Of a DNA stretch of 64,000 nt, positions 46,084 through 54,000 are shown piece by piece. Source of the DNA: Deltaproteobacteria bacterium. Lineage in GTDB: Bacteria > Myxococcota_A > Polyangia > DRWM01 > JAAZOP01. Every line of letters begins with the position of its first letter. Position 1 is the first letter of the stretch. Position numbers and translations under genes: made by a program. The stretch spans positions 1 to 64,000 of the forward strand of contig JACRCX010000046.1 of assembly GCA_016218815.1 (NCBI GenBank), written 5' to 3'. The notes beneath the pieces are model-generated. The model was not told the origin of the DNA. It saw only the letters and a list, made by a program, of their open reading frames with translations, and did not search any database.

Positions 46084-47325
46084 TCAGCGAGCGGACCGAG
46101 TACCGGGTGAGAGCGCCGCGCCGATCCGCCGCATCGAGCCGCGCGAGACGCCCGCCCGGCGCGCCCACTCGGCCCATCGCGCGACGGCGCGACGCACCTC
46201 GTCGAGGATGCGCCGAGCGTCCCGGGCACTCAGGCCTGCCGCCGACGCCAATGCGAGCAGCTGCGCCGCGCCGGGATGCACGGCCTCGCCAGCGACCGCC
46301 ATCGTGTGCTCGCCTCCCGGGCCGAGCGAGAAGGTCAGATCGTACGCGGGCGACAACGTCCAGCCGCCGGTCGCATCGTCCAGGATGAAGGCGAAGTTCT
46401 TCACGTGGTCGTCGCGGCTGTGGGCCAGGACGTTGAATGCCGCGCGCCGCCACGCCCGCAGCACGTCGGGATGGCGGCGGGTCAGGACCGACGTCGCACG
46501 CAACAGGTCGGCGTAGTCGGCCGACGGGACGCGGAAGTCGCTGTGGATGAGGTTCCCGAACGTGTGCACGTGGAGGCGACGGTTTCCCTCCCGGTCAAAC
46601 CGCCGGACGCCGAAGAACCGATCGCCCGCGTCCGTCTCGAAGAGACGCGTCGACGGCATGTCGATTCCAGCCGCCGCTGCCATCAGCGAGTACGCGTACT
46701 CGATCGCACCGGCATCGGTCGGATCCTCGCGACTCGCGAACTTCACCATCCAGTGCTCAAGCCGGTCCGGGAGATCGTCCGCGCCCGATACCACTTCCCC
46801 GCTCGATGGATCGAAGCCGACCACCACCTTGGGCCGCGCCCCGGCCGGCGAACCGCCCGCGCGAAGAAGCTGCGGGAGCACCTTCGCCGACGGGCCGGCC
46901 AGAACCTCCTGCACCTGCCGCCCCAGCTCGTGCAGGTCGAGCGCCCGCGCATCCGCCTCCGGACCCGTCGCCGGCGGATGATAAGTGAGCGCGCCCATCG
47001 TACGCGTACCCAGCCAGGACAGCCGATCGAGCGGGCCGACCGCCGCCGGGTCGAGGCCCGTCGACCGGAAGTGGCGATCCATGAGCAGCAGCCCCCACCC
47101 GTCGGGGAGCGAGTCCGCGAACAGTCCCGGCAGCGGCCCGAATTCCCGGTCCCGATGTTCGAACAGCCGCGCCTCGAAGGGGATCCGGAACGGCGAGAGG
47201 CTGTACCCCGACGCGCACCACTCCGAGTCGTACTCGAAGTAGACCCGACCCCGCTCCTCCGCCAGGTCTCCGACCCGCCGCTCGTCGCCCGGACCTCGCG
47301 TGAAGCGGACCTCGAGCTTCCTCAC
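46084..47325 (-). CDS. hipA: HipA-family serine/threonine kinase toxin
   Basis: 413 residues. N-terminal subdomain with FGPLPGLFADSLPDGWG, HipA_C kinase core with KFASREDP, catalytic-loop HSRDDHVKNFAF and the DFG-like LSPAYDL. In E. coli, HipA phosphorylates glutamyl-tRNA synthetase and causes persistence. The GTG start overlaps the hipB stop (GTGA), the usual hipBA coupling. The final 20 residues are Arg-rich. Target in this organism not known. Confidence 0.93.
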   Translation of the reverse strand: MRKLEVRFTRGPGDERRVGDLAEERGRVYFEYDSEWCASGYSLSPFRIPFEARLFEHRDREFGPLPGLFADSLPDGWGLLLMDRHFRSTGLDPAAVGPLDRLSWLGTRTMGALTYHPPATGPEADARALDLHELGRQVQEVLAGPSAKVLPQLLRAGGSPAGARPKVVVGFDPSSGEVVSGADDLPDRLEHWMVKFASREDPTDAGAIEYAYSLMAAAAGIDMPSTRLFETDAGDRFFGVRRFDREGNRRLHVHTFGNLIHSDFRVPSADYADLLRATSVLTRRHPDVLRAWRRAAFNVLAHSRDDHVKNFAFILDDATGGWTLSPAYDLTFSLGPGGEHTMAVAGEAVHPGAAQLLALASAAGLSARDARRILDEVRRAVARWAEWARRAGVSRGSMRRIGAALSPGTRSAR

Positions 47326-47633
47326 CGCCGCCCCCGGCGCGGGGACGGGAGCGACGCCCGCCGCTCCAGCTCCGCGATGCTCCTCGCCTCCGCCGGAGCG
47401 AGCAAGCGGCTGAACTCCTCCAGGCGTCCCAGCGCATGCGCGACCTTCAGCACCAGCTCCAGCGAGCCCTTGCCGGTCCGTTCGAACCGCTTGAGCGACG
47501 CCGAGGTCACCCCGGCCCGCAGCGCGAGCGTCTCGCGCGTCCAGAGGTTGGCCAGCCTCAGCGATCGAGCCCGCTCCGCCAGCGACCGGGCCGCCTCCGC
47601 AGGGGTGAACAGCGACAACAGCGACGGTTCCAT
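47322..47633 (-). CDS. hipB: HipB-family HTH antitoxin
   Basis: 103 residues. A Cro/C1-type HTH is visible (RLANLWTRETLALRAGVTSASLKRFERTGKGSLELVLKVAHALG), followed by a short basic tail. It should bind HipA and repress its own operon; an operator-like inverted repeat lies in the promoter 70-90 bp upstream. It is translationally coupled to hipA. Confidence 0.92.
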   Translation of the reverse strand: MEPSLLSLFTPAEAARSLAERARSLRLANLWTRETLALRAGVTSASLKRFERTGKGSLELVLKVAHALGRLEEFSRLLAPAEARSIAELERRASLPSPRRGRR

Positions 47634-47695
47634 GCTGCCGTTCTAGACCGACCGTGTTCTATGGTCAATATGTTATCCCTAATATGCATGAAACG

Positions 47696-47724
47696 TTGAT
47701 AGAGGATAATATACTATCCGTCAA
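47696..47724 (-). promoter_or_regulatory. hipBA promoter with GGATA/TATCC operator
   Basis: Minus strand: -35 TTGACG (47724-47719), 17-bp spacer, -10 TATCAA (47701-47696). The spacer is filled by GGATAGTATATTATCC, an inverted repeat of GGATA. An extra TATCC is at 47674-47678. GGATA/TATCC are also the half-sites of the E. coli HipB operator. The AT-rich block 47641-47730 contrasts strongly with the GC-rich genome. Confidence 0.7.
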
Positions 47725-47900
47725 TGTCTACGGCTCAAGGAGACATGCACGAGGGGCATCGGTCCACCCGAAGGCGCACACCCCGGACACCGCGTCGCAC
47801 GTGCCTTCGGTCCGCCACCGGCGACGGCAGTCGACGTCGCTGCCGCGGCGCGGGACGCACAATCCCGCGGGTTGCGCCGCCCCCGCGGTCCACCACTCCC

Positions 47901-47940
47901 CACCTCCGGACCAACGACTCGACCCGATCGACCCGCCAAC
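47901..47940 (+). repeat. CACCTCCGGACCAACAA-family intergenic word
   Basis: Starts CACCTCCGGACCAACGACTC and continues GACCCGATCGACCCGCCAAC. It lies in the 415-bp gap 47634-48048, which otherwise holds only the hip promoter region. Confidence 0.75.
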
Positions 47941-48048
47941 GCCCCGAAGGGACTCGGCGCCTCCGGCGCCGAGCACCAACAACCCTTTCCTCTCGTCCTC
48001 CCACGCGCGACCATCTCCTCGTCGGCGTCGCACAGGGGGGCACCACCG

Positions 48049-48810
48049 GTGAAGATCCTCTTCCACGAACGCTTCCTCGAACGCTATTCCCGCGATCCGG
48101 CCGCGGAGGAAGGGCGGCTCGACGGCATGCTGGCCCTCGCCCGCGAACGCCACGAGGTCGTCGCGCCGGAGCCGGCCGACGCGCGCGACGTCCTGCGCGT
48201 GCACTCGCGCCGCCACTTCGACGAGATCCGCTCCGAACGCCGCGTCTTCCCCGTCGCCCTGCTGGCCGCCGGCGCCGCGGTCGCCGCCGCCGAGTCGGCC
48301 ATGAATGGCGAGCCGGCCTTCGCCCTGCTCCGCCCGCCAGGACACCACGCCAGCCCCGACTCCTGCTGGGGCGTCTGCTTCTTCAACAACGTCGCCGTCG
48401 CCCTCGCCCGGCTGCTCGACCGCGGCGCCGTCCGCTCCGCCTTCGTCCTCGACTTCGACCTGCACCACGGCGACGGCACCCAGAACGCCTTCGCCGGCGA
48501 CCCGCGCGTCCGGTACAGCCATCCCGAGGCTCCCGGTCGCGCGGCCTTCGTCGAGCGGGCGGGGCTGGAATTGCGCGAGGCGTCCCCGTTCGACGTGCTC
48601 GCCGTCTCCGCCGGTTTCGACCGTTTCGCCGAGGACTGGGGCGCCATGCTCGCCCTCGACGACTACCGCGCCCTCGGCGCCATGTCCCGCGACGCCGCCC
48701 GCGAGCGCTGCCGCGGCCGCCGCTTCGGCGTCCTGGAAGGCGGTTACAACCACGCCCGCCTGGCCGACTGCCTCTCCGCCTTCCTCGACGGCTTCGACGA
48801 CCAACCGTGA
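48049..48810 (+). CDS. HDAC-superfamily deacetylase (AcuC/HDAC-like)
   Basis: 253 residues from GTG 48049 (VKILFHERFLERYS) with CAGGGGGG upstream. RPPGHHA, FFNNVAVA, the zinc motif DFDLHHGDGTQ, SAGFD and EGGYN are the standard histone-deacetylase-superfamily active-site motifs, so it should deacetylate a small molecule or lysine. It is short for the family, which usually exceeds 300 residues, and lacks an extended C-terminus. Its stop codon lies in a 13-bp direct repeat that recurs before the next gene. Confidence 0.9.
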   Translation: MKILFHERFLERYSRDPAAEEGRLDGMLALARERHEVVAPEPADARDVLRVHSRRHFDEIRSERRVFPVALLAAGAAVAAAESAMNGEPAFALLRPPGHHASPDSCWGVCFFNNVAVALARLLDRGAVRSAFVLDFDLHHGDGTQNAFAGDPRVRYSHPEAPGRAAFVERAGLELREASPFDVLAVSAGFDRFAEDWGAMLALDDYRALGAMSRDAARERCRGRRFGVLEGGYNHARLADCLSAFLDGFDDQP

Positions 48811-48940
48811 TAGATTCGCCGCTCCGCGTCTCGTTTCCGAACCGCGGGCTTCAGCCCGCGGCTGGCCCCGCCGAGGCAGCCGCACCCTGAAGGGCGCGGT
48901 TCGGTTCCGGCCCGCCGGCGGGCCGTTGTGATAGATTCGC
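48807..48940 (+). repeat. 13-bp direct repeats bracketing palindromic element copy 2
   Basis: GTGATAGATTCGC occurs at 48807-48819, at the end of the deacetylase gene, and again at 48928-48940, just before the sigma gene. The three-hairpin element lies between them. It is either a target-site duplication or a local segmental duplication. Confidence 0.7.
48837..48904. repeat. Three-hairpin palindromic element, copy 2 (68 bp)
   Basis: Outer arms as in copy 1. Hairpins: GCGGGCT/AGCCCGC, GCGGCTG/CAGCCGC with a 12-nt loop, and GCACCCT/AGGGCGC with one mismatch. It lies between the deacetylase and sigma genes. Confidence 0.88.
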
Positions 48941-48946
48941 GCGCCG

Positions 48947-49534
48947 ATGCCCGGCCTCGACGAGCCGCCGTCCGACGAGGATCTCGTCCGCCGCGTCGCC
49001 GGCGGCGACCGCGACGCGCTGCGCCTGCTCGTCGAGCGCCACGGCGACCGCGTCCACCGCGTCGCCGCCCGCGTGCTCGGCAACGCCGAAGACGCCCGCG
49101 ACGCGGCGCAGGACGTCTTCGTCTCCGTCTTCCGCAACGCCTCCTCCTACCGCCCCGAGGCCCGCTTCACCACTTGGCTCTACCGCGTCACCGTCAACCG
49201 CTGCCTGACCGAGCTGGAGTCGCGCGGCGCCCGGCGCGCCATCCTCGCCGACCTCGCGCACCGCTCCGGCGAACTGCCGGCCGAGCACGGCGGACCTGCC
49301 GCCGACCCCGCCGCCGACCCGCCCGACGAGCAGGTGGAGCGCCGCGAGCGCCTCCGTCGCGTCCAGGCCGCTCTCGACGCCCTCCCCCCCCGCCAACAAC
49401 TCGCCGTCGTCCTCCACCGCTTCGAGGGCCTCGGCTACGCCGACGTCGCCGCTGCCCTGGGCTGCTCGGTGGCCTCGGTGGAGTCCCTCCTCTCCCGCGC
49501 CAAGGCGGCGCTCGTGATAGCTCTTGGCTCGTAG
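48947..49534 (+). CDS. ECF RNA polymerase sigma factor (efflux operon)
   Basis: 195 residues. Region 2 contains NAEDARDAAQDVFVSVFRNASSYRPEARFTTWLYRV; region 4 contains GLGYADVAAALGCSVASVESLLSRAKAAL. The -10-recognition helix and the HTH are intact, typical of ECF sigma factors. No clear ribosome-binding site precedes the ATG; the 13-bp direct repeat ends 6 bp upstream. It is followed by its anti-sigma gene and an export operon on the same strand, presumably its regulon. Confidence 0.92.
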   Translation: MPGLDEPPSDEDLVRRVAGGDRDALRLLVERHGDRVHRVAARVLGNAEDARDAAQDVFVSVFRNASSYRPEARFTTWLYRVTVNRCLTELESRGARRAILADLAHRSGELPAEHGGPAADPAADPPDEQVERRERLRRVQAALDALPPRQQLAVVLHRFEGLGYADVAAALGCSVASVESLLSRAKAALVIALGS

Positions 49535-49606
49535 CTCATGGCTCATGGCTCATCGCTCGCGTTCGCCGGCTGCCCACCAACAGCCACCAGCCACCAGCCA
49601 CCAGCA
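49517..49606 (+). repeat. GCTCATGG and CCACCAG tandem words
   Basis: GTAGCTCATGGCTCATGGCT, then after 12 bp ACAGCCACCAGCCACCAGCC. The two word types fill most of the gap between the sigma and anti-sigma genes. Confidence 0.75.
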
Positions 49607-49663
49607 GATCTTCCCCGAAGGTTCCTGCCCGCTCGCCCGTTCCAGGATCGACGGGGAGGAACG

Positions 49664-50167
49664 ATGCGCTGCTGGTCGGCGAAGAGACGGCTCTCGGCAT
49701 TCATCGACGGTGAGCTTCCGCCCGCGCGGCGCGAGCGGCTCGAACGGCATCTCGCACGCTGTCCGGCATGCGCCTCGCGCGAGCGCGAGCTGCGTCGCTC
49801 CTGGGAGGGTTTTGGAACGCTGCCGCCCTTGGACGACACTCCGGATCTTTGGCCCGGAGTCCTGGAGCGTCTCTCCGAACCACGCCGCAGCGGGAGGTTC
49901 GCCGCGCGCCCGCGCCCCTTCCTCGTCCCGGCCACTCTCGCGGCGTGCGCCCTGGCCGGCCTGGTCGGCGGCACCCTGTTCGCCCTCCGCGTGGAGGCGC
50001 CGGCCGGTCGGCGCACCGCCGCCGCGACCGCGACCGCTCCGGTCGACACATTCGCCGAGGCGTTCGGCGACCTGGGACTGGACCCGGCCGCAACGACGTC
50101 CGCCGCACGCGCCGCGCCGCCGTCCGGCGCCGCCCCGTGCGGCACCCCGCAGGAGGATGCTCGATGA
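49664..50167 (+). CDS. Zinc-finger anti-sigma factor
   Basis: 167 residues from ATG 49664 behind GGGGAGGA. ERLERHLARCPACASRERELRR carries the HxxxCxxC zinc signature of anti-sigma factors, preceded by LSAFIDGELPP. One membrane helix (about 81-102, ATLAACALAGLVGGTLFALRV) and a short periplasmic tail follow. Its TGA overlaps the next gene (ATGA). Expected to sequester the ECF sigma encoded upstream. Confidence 0.88.
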   Translation: MRCWSAKRRLSAFIDGELPPARRERLERHLARCPACASRERELRRSWEGFGTLPPLDDTPDLWPGVLERLSEPRRSGRFAARPRPFLVPATLAACALAGLVGGTLFALRVEAPAGRRTAAATATAPVDTFAEAFGDLGLDPAATTSAARAAPPSGAAPCGTPQEDAR

Positions 50168-50667
50168 CCCGCGCGCTGTTCTGGAAGGGGCTCCTCGCCC
50201 TCTCCCTCGGCGCCAACGTCGCGCTCGGCGCCGTCATGCTCCTTCACCATCGCGGCGGCTCCGCGACCGCGCCCGCCGAAGCCTCCGCCCCTTCCATGCC
50301 CTGCATCCTCGCCTCGCTCGGCCTCGACCCCGCCCGCAAGGCGGTGGTCGATCGCATCCGCTCGGAGTTCGAGGCGGCGCACGAGGCGCGGCACGACGCG
50401 GTCCGCGCCGCCCGCGAGAAGCTCTTCGCCGCCATCGAGCACATGGGCGGCGATCGTGCCGAGGTCGACGCCCGCCTCGGCGATCTGGCCGGCGCCCAGC
50501 TCGCGATGCGCCGCGGCCTCGTCGACCACCTCCTCTCCATTCTCGCCGTCCTAGGCCCGGACCAGCGCACCCGATTCCTCGACGGGATCCGCACCCGCTT
50601 CATCCAGGGCCCCCACCACGACGGCCAAGACCCGTCCGATGCAACCTGCGGAACGGTGACCCAATGA
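50164..50667 (+). CDS. Periplasmic heavy-metal-sensor-like (Spy/ZraP/CnrX fold) protein
   Basis: 167 residues; ATG overlaps the anti-sigma stop. One N-terminal membrane helix (about 8-30) and a helical periplasmic domain, ILASLGLDPARKAVVDRIRSEFEAAHEARHDAVRAAREKLFAAIE, matching the Metal_resist/periplasmic-heavy-metal-sensor pattern of long charged helices. Several His (HH at the N-side, HEARH, and HH near the C-terminus) could bind metal. In Cnr/Zra systems such proteins sense metals and control a sigma/anti-sigma or kinase pair, matching this context. Metal identity is unknown. Confidence 0.75.
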   Translation: MTRALFWKGLLALSLGANVALGAVMLLHHRGGSATAPAEASAPSMPCILASLGLDPARKAVVDRIRSEFEAAHEARHDAVRAAREKLFAAIEHMGGDRAEVDARLGDLAGAQLAMRRGLVDHLLSILAVLGPDQRTRFLDGIRTRFIQGPHHDGQDPSDATCGTVTQ

Positions 50668-52127
50668 CCACCCGTCTTGTCCGCACCTCCGGACCAACAA
50701 CTCGACCCGTTCGACCAACCAACAACCAACAACTGCCCCTCCCCCCCCTCTGCGTCTCTGCGTCTCTGCGCGAGAATTTCCCAATTCCCTTCCTGCCGCT
50801 GCTTCTCTCGGCTTGCTTCGCCCTCCTGTCCGCTTCGGCCGCCGCCCAGCCGTCATCGGAGACTCCGACGCCACCCGTCGAGGCCGAGACGATCCCGCCC
50901 GTCGCGCCGCCGCCCGCCGAAATCCCGCCGCCCGCCGCGGCGGAGCCCGCGGTGTGGGACCTCGACGCGTGCCTCCGGCGCGCGTTCGAGCTGCGCCCGG
51001 AGCTGCGCGACGCCGACGCGGGCGTCGCGGTGGTTCAGGCGGGCGTCGACCAGGCCGAAGCCGGCTACTACCCGGCCGCCACGGCCTCGGCGGGCTATCA
51101 GCGCGTCCAGCGCGGCACCAGCGGCCCGGGCGGCGACAACTCCTTCTCGCTCGGCCTCACCGCGACCTGGAGCGCGACCGATCTGGCGTGGGTCCCCACC
51201 GAGGTGCACACCGCCGAGGCGCTCACCGACGCCGCCGTGGCGTCCTCCCAGGTCACCCGCCGCGCCATCCGCCTCCAGGTCGTCGTCGCCTACCACACGC
51301 TGTGGGGCGCCCGCCGCGTCGCGGCGCTCACCCACGAGACGCTCGAGGCGGTGCGGATCCACCGCGAGTACGCGCTGGCCCGGCAGGAGATCGGCACCGG
51401 GGCCGCGGCGGACGTCGCGCGCGCCGACGTGGAAATCGCCGACGCCGCCCTCCTCGTCGCCTCCGCCGACGCCGCGGTCCAGACCGCTCGCGCGAGCCTC
51501 GCCCGGGCAATCGGCCTGCCGGCGGACGCGGCGATCGAGATCCCCGATGTCGAGCCGGAGCCGGGCGCGGTGCCCGAGGGACTGCCGGACGGGCCCGAGC
51601 GCCCCGAGGTCGTCGCGCTGCGGCGCCAGGCGGAGTCGGCGCGCACCCAGGCCGACGCCGCCTCCGCCGGCTACTGGCCGGACCTGTCGTTCAGCGCGAG
51701 CGCCGGGCTCCAGGACAACGACTTCTTCCCGACCCAGGAGGTCTGGTCGATCGGCGCCGCGGTCCAGTTCCCGATCTTCTCCTGGAGCATGGTGGCGCCC
51801 GCCGTGGACGCGGCGGAGGCGCGAGCGGAACAGTACGAGGCGCGTGTCGAGACGACCCGCGACGACATCGAGCTGGAGCTGGAGAGCGCCCGCTTCGCGC
51901 TCGACGAGGCCCGCGCGCGGCTCGACGCCTGTGGCCCGCTCCTGGCCAGCGCCGCGGAGAACCTCCGCGTCGCCGAGGGCCTTTACCAGGAAGGCTCGGG
52001 CTCGATGATCGAGCTGGTCGACGCGCGCGCCGCCATCCTGCGCGCGCAGATCACCCGCATCCAGGCCGTCCGCGACCTGGCCGTCGCCGCGGCGCGCCTG
52101 CGCTACGCGGCCGGCGAGGAGCCGTAG
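50664..52127 (+). CDS. TolC-family outer-membrane efflux protein
   Basis: 487 residues. ATG 50664 overlaps the preceding stop (ATGA). The signal-peptide core is at about 41-62 (IPFLPLLLSACFALLSASAAAQ); the mature part has the two OEP repeats with long helices (LDACLRRAFELRPELRDADAGV, YWPDLSFSASAGLQDNDFFP, RFALDEARARLDACGPLLASAAENLRVAEGLY). The first 40 residues (RTSGPTTRPVRPTNNQQ, LCVSASLRENFPIP) are encoded by two intergenic-type word repeats, giving an unusually long N-region. It forms the outer-membrane channel of the following export system. Confidence 0.88.
   Translation: MTTRLVRTSGPTTRPVRPTNNQQLPLPPLCVSASLRENFPIPFLPLLLSACFALLSASAAAQPSSETPTPPVEAETIPPVAPPPAEIPPPAAAEPAVWDLDACLRRAFELRPELRDADAGVAVVQAGVDQAEAGYYPAATASAGYQRVQRGTSGPGGDNSFSLGLTATWSATDLAWVPTEVHTAEALTDAAVASSQVTRRAIRLQVVVAYHTLWGARRVAALTHETLEAVRIHREYALARQEIGTGAAADVARADVEIADAALLVASADAAVQTARASLARAIGLPADAAIEIPDVEPEPGAVPEGLPDGPERPEVVALRRQAESARTQADAASAGYWPDLSFSASAGLQDNDFFPTQEVWSIGAAVQFPIFSWSMVAPAVDAAEARAEQYEARVETTRDDIELELESARFALDEARARLDACGPLLASAAENLRVAEGLYQEGSGSMIELVDARAAILRAQITRIQAVRDLAVAAARLRYAAGEEP
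50683..50732 (+). repeat. CACCTCCGGACCAACAA-family word inside tolC-like gene
   Basis: GCACCTCCGGACCAACAACT, then CGACCC and CCAACCAACAACCAACAAC. It lies within codons 7-23 of the TolC-family gene. Confidence 0.8.
50747..50775 (+). repeat. CTCTGCGTCTCTGCG-family word inside tolC-like gene
   Basis: CCTCTGCGTCTCTGCG, then TCTCTGCGCGAG. It is an inverted counterpart of 5058-5092 and lies in codons 28-38 of the TolC-family gene. Confidence 0.8.
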
Positions 52128-52129
52128 CC

Positions 52130-53263
52130 GTGGCCTGGAAGGGCATCGCCGGGGTCCTGGGCGCGGCAGCCTTCGTCGCCGCGGGCGTGTGGGTCGGACG
52201 CGCGACGGCACGCCCCCCCGAGGCTTCCGGGGAGAAGAAGCCCGGCACCCCCGTCCCCGTTCGCGGCGCCGACGACCAGGAGGTGCTTGCCACCGGCGCC
52301 GTCCGCTCCCAGGTCGGCGCCGAGGTGCGCGTCGGCGCACGCATCTCGGGCCGCGTCGACAAGCTCCTGGTCAAGGTCGGCGACGTCGTCACCGCGGGCC
52401 AGGTGATCGCCGAGATCGAGCACGCGGACCTCGACGCCCGCATCAAGTCCGCACAGGCGGACCTCGACGTCGCCCACGCCTCCCTCGCCCTCCTCCAGCG
52501 CGGGCCGCGCAGCGAGGACGTCGACGCCGCGCGCGCGGGGGTGCGCGAGGCGCAGGCCGAGGTCGAGATGGCCAAGCTCACCGTCGACCGCCGGCACAGC
52601 CTCGTCGAGCGCGGCATGGCGACGGCGGAGCAGCTCGACGACGCCGAGCGCGCCCTCGCGGTCGCCCGCGCGCGGGCCGAGGCCGCGCGCCAGACGGTCG
52701 AGCTGCGCCGCACGCCGTACCTCCCCGAGGAGCTGGACCTCGCCGCGGCGCGCATCGGCCAGGCGGAGGCCGCCCTCGAGCTGGCCGGCATCCAGCTCTC
52801 CTACGCCACCATCCGCTCGCCCATCGCCGGCATCGTCGCCTCGGTCAGCACCCAGGAGGGAGAGACCGTGTCCTCCGGCATGAGCGCTCCGACCTTCGTC
52901 ACCGTCATCGACCTGTCGCGGCTGCAGGTCGAGGCCTATGTCGACGAGGTCGACATCGGCCGCGTGCGCCCCGGCCTGGCCGCGACCTTCACGGTCGATG
53001 CCTACCCGGACCGCGAATTCCCGGGCACCGTCGCCGCCATCTATCCCAAGGCCGTGCTCCAGGACAACGTCGTCAACTACCTCACCATCGTCACCGTCGA
53101 CGACCCCGGCGGCCTCTTGCGCCCCGAGATGACCGCCAACGTCACCGTCAAGCTGCCCGAGCAACCGGACGACGCGGATGCTCCGGTAGGGGAGCCACGT
53201 AGCGGCCCTCGCGAAGCGGGGGACGCGAGTGCTCCCGCACCATCAGGAGGACCCGACGCATGA
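52130..53263 (+). CDS. MacA/HlyD-family periplasmic adaptor
   Basis: 377 residues from GTG 52130, 2 bp after the TolC stop. One N-terminal membrane helix, a lipoyl-like domain (VRVGARISGRVDKLLVKVGDVVTAGQVIAEI), a long coiled-coil hairpin (about 98-215), the second lipoyl half (YATIRSPIAGIVASVSTQEGETV) and a beta-barrel domain (LQVEAYVDEVDIGRVRPGLAATFTVDAYPD). This is the adaptor that links an inner-membrane MacB-type transporter to TolC. It overlaps the ATPase gene by four bases. Confidence 0.92.
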   Translation: MAWKGIAGVLGAAAFVAAGVWVGRATARPPEASGEKKPGTPVPVRGADDQEVLATGAVRSQVGAEVRVGARISGRVDKLLVKVGDVVTAGQVIAEIEHADLDARIKSAQADLDVAHASLALLQRGPRSEDVDAARAGVREAQAEVEMAKLTVDRRHSLVERGMATAEQLDDAERALAVARARAEAARQTVELRRTPYLPEELDLAAARIGQAEAALELAGIQLSYATIRSPIAGIVASVSTQEGETVSSGMSAPTFVTVIDLSRLQVEAYVDEVDIGRVRPGLAATFTVDAYPDREFPGTVAAIYPKAVLQDNVVNYLTIVTVDDPGGLLRPEMTANVTVKLPEQPDDADAPVGEPRSGPREAGDASAPAPSGGPDA

Positions 53264-54000
53264 TCGAGCTCAAGGACGTCCGCCGCACCTACCGCCACGG
53301 CACCGACAACGAGGTGCACGCCGTGCGCGAGGCCACGCTGTCCATCGCCGAAGGCGAGTTCCTCGCCATCGTCGGACCGTCCGGCTCCGGCAAGTCGACG
53401 CTCATGAACCTCGTCGGCTGCCTCGACCGCCCCGACGGCGGCTCGTATCGCCTCGGCGGCGTCGACATCCTCGGGCTCGACGACGCGGCCCTCTCCCGCG
53501 TGCGCTCGGAGCGCATCGGCTTCGTCTTCCAGCAGTTCCACCTCCTCCCCGGCCTGACCGCCGTCGAGAACGTCGAGCTGCCGATGCTCTACCGGCGCGG
53601 CTTCACTCCGCCCCGCTCCGCCAAGGAGCTGCTCGCCCGCGTCGGGCTGGGCGACCGCGGGCATCACCGGCCGGGCGAGCTCTCCGGCGGCCAGCAGCAG
53701 CGCGTCGCCATCGCCCGCGCCCTGATCGGCGACCCGCGGATCGTCCTGGCCGACGAGCCCACCGGGAACCTCGACGGTCCCTCCGGCGCCGAGGTGCTCG
53801 GCCTGCTGGCCGAGCTGAACCGCGAAGGCCGCACGGTCATTCTGGTCACGCACAACCCCGAGGTCGCGGCGCGAACGAAGCGCACGGTGCGCATCGAGGA
53901 CGGCCGCATCGTCGCCGACTCGGGCGCTTCCAGGCCCGCCGCCGCCGGCGCCGCATCGTCCGCCGCCGCGGGCGCGCAGCGAAAGGAGGCGACGCCGTGA
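53260..54000 (+). CDS. MacB/LolD-type ABC transporter ATPase
   Basis: 246 residues; ATG overlaps the adaptor stop. Walker A GPSGSGKST, Q-loop FVFQQFHLL, signature LSGGQQQRVAIARAL, Walker B IVLADEPTGNLD and H-loop VTHNPEVA are all intact. The family moves substrates from periplasm or membrane by mechanotransmission. A low-complexity Ala-rich tail (ASRPAAAGAASSAAAG) extends the C-terminus. It overlaps the permease gene (GTGA). Confidence 0.95.
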   Translation: MIELKDVRRTYRHGTDNEVHAVREATLSIAEGEFLAIVGPSGSGKSTLMNLVGCLDRPDGGSYRLGGVDILGLDDAALSRVRSERIGFVFQQFHLLPGLTAVENVELPMLYRRGFTPPRSAKELLARVGLGDRGHHRPGELSGGQQQRVAIARALIGDPRIVLADEPTGNLDGPSGAEVLGLLAELNREGRTVILVTHNPEVAARTKRTVRIEDGRIVADSGASRPAAAGAASSAAAGAQRKEATP

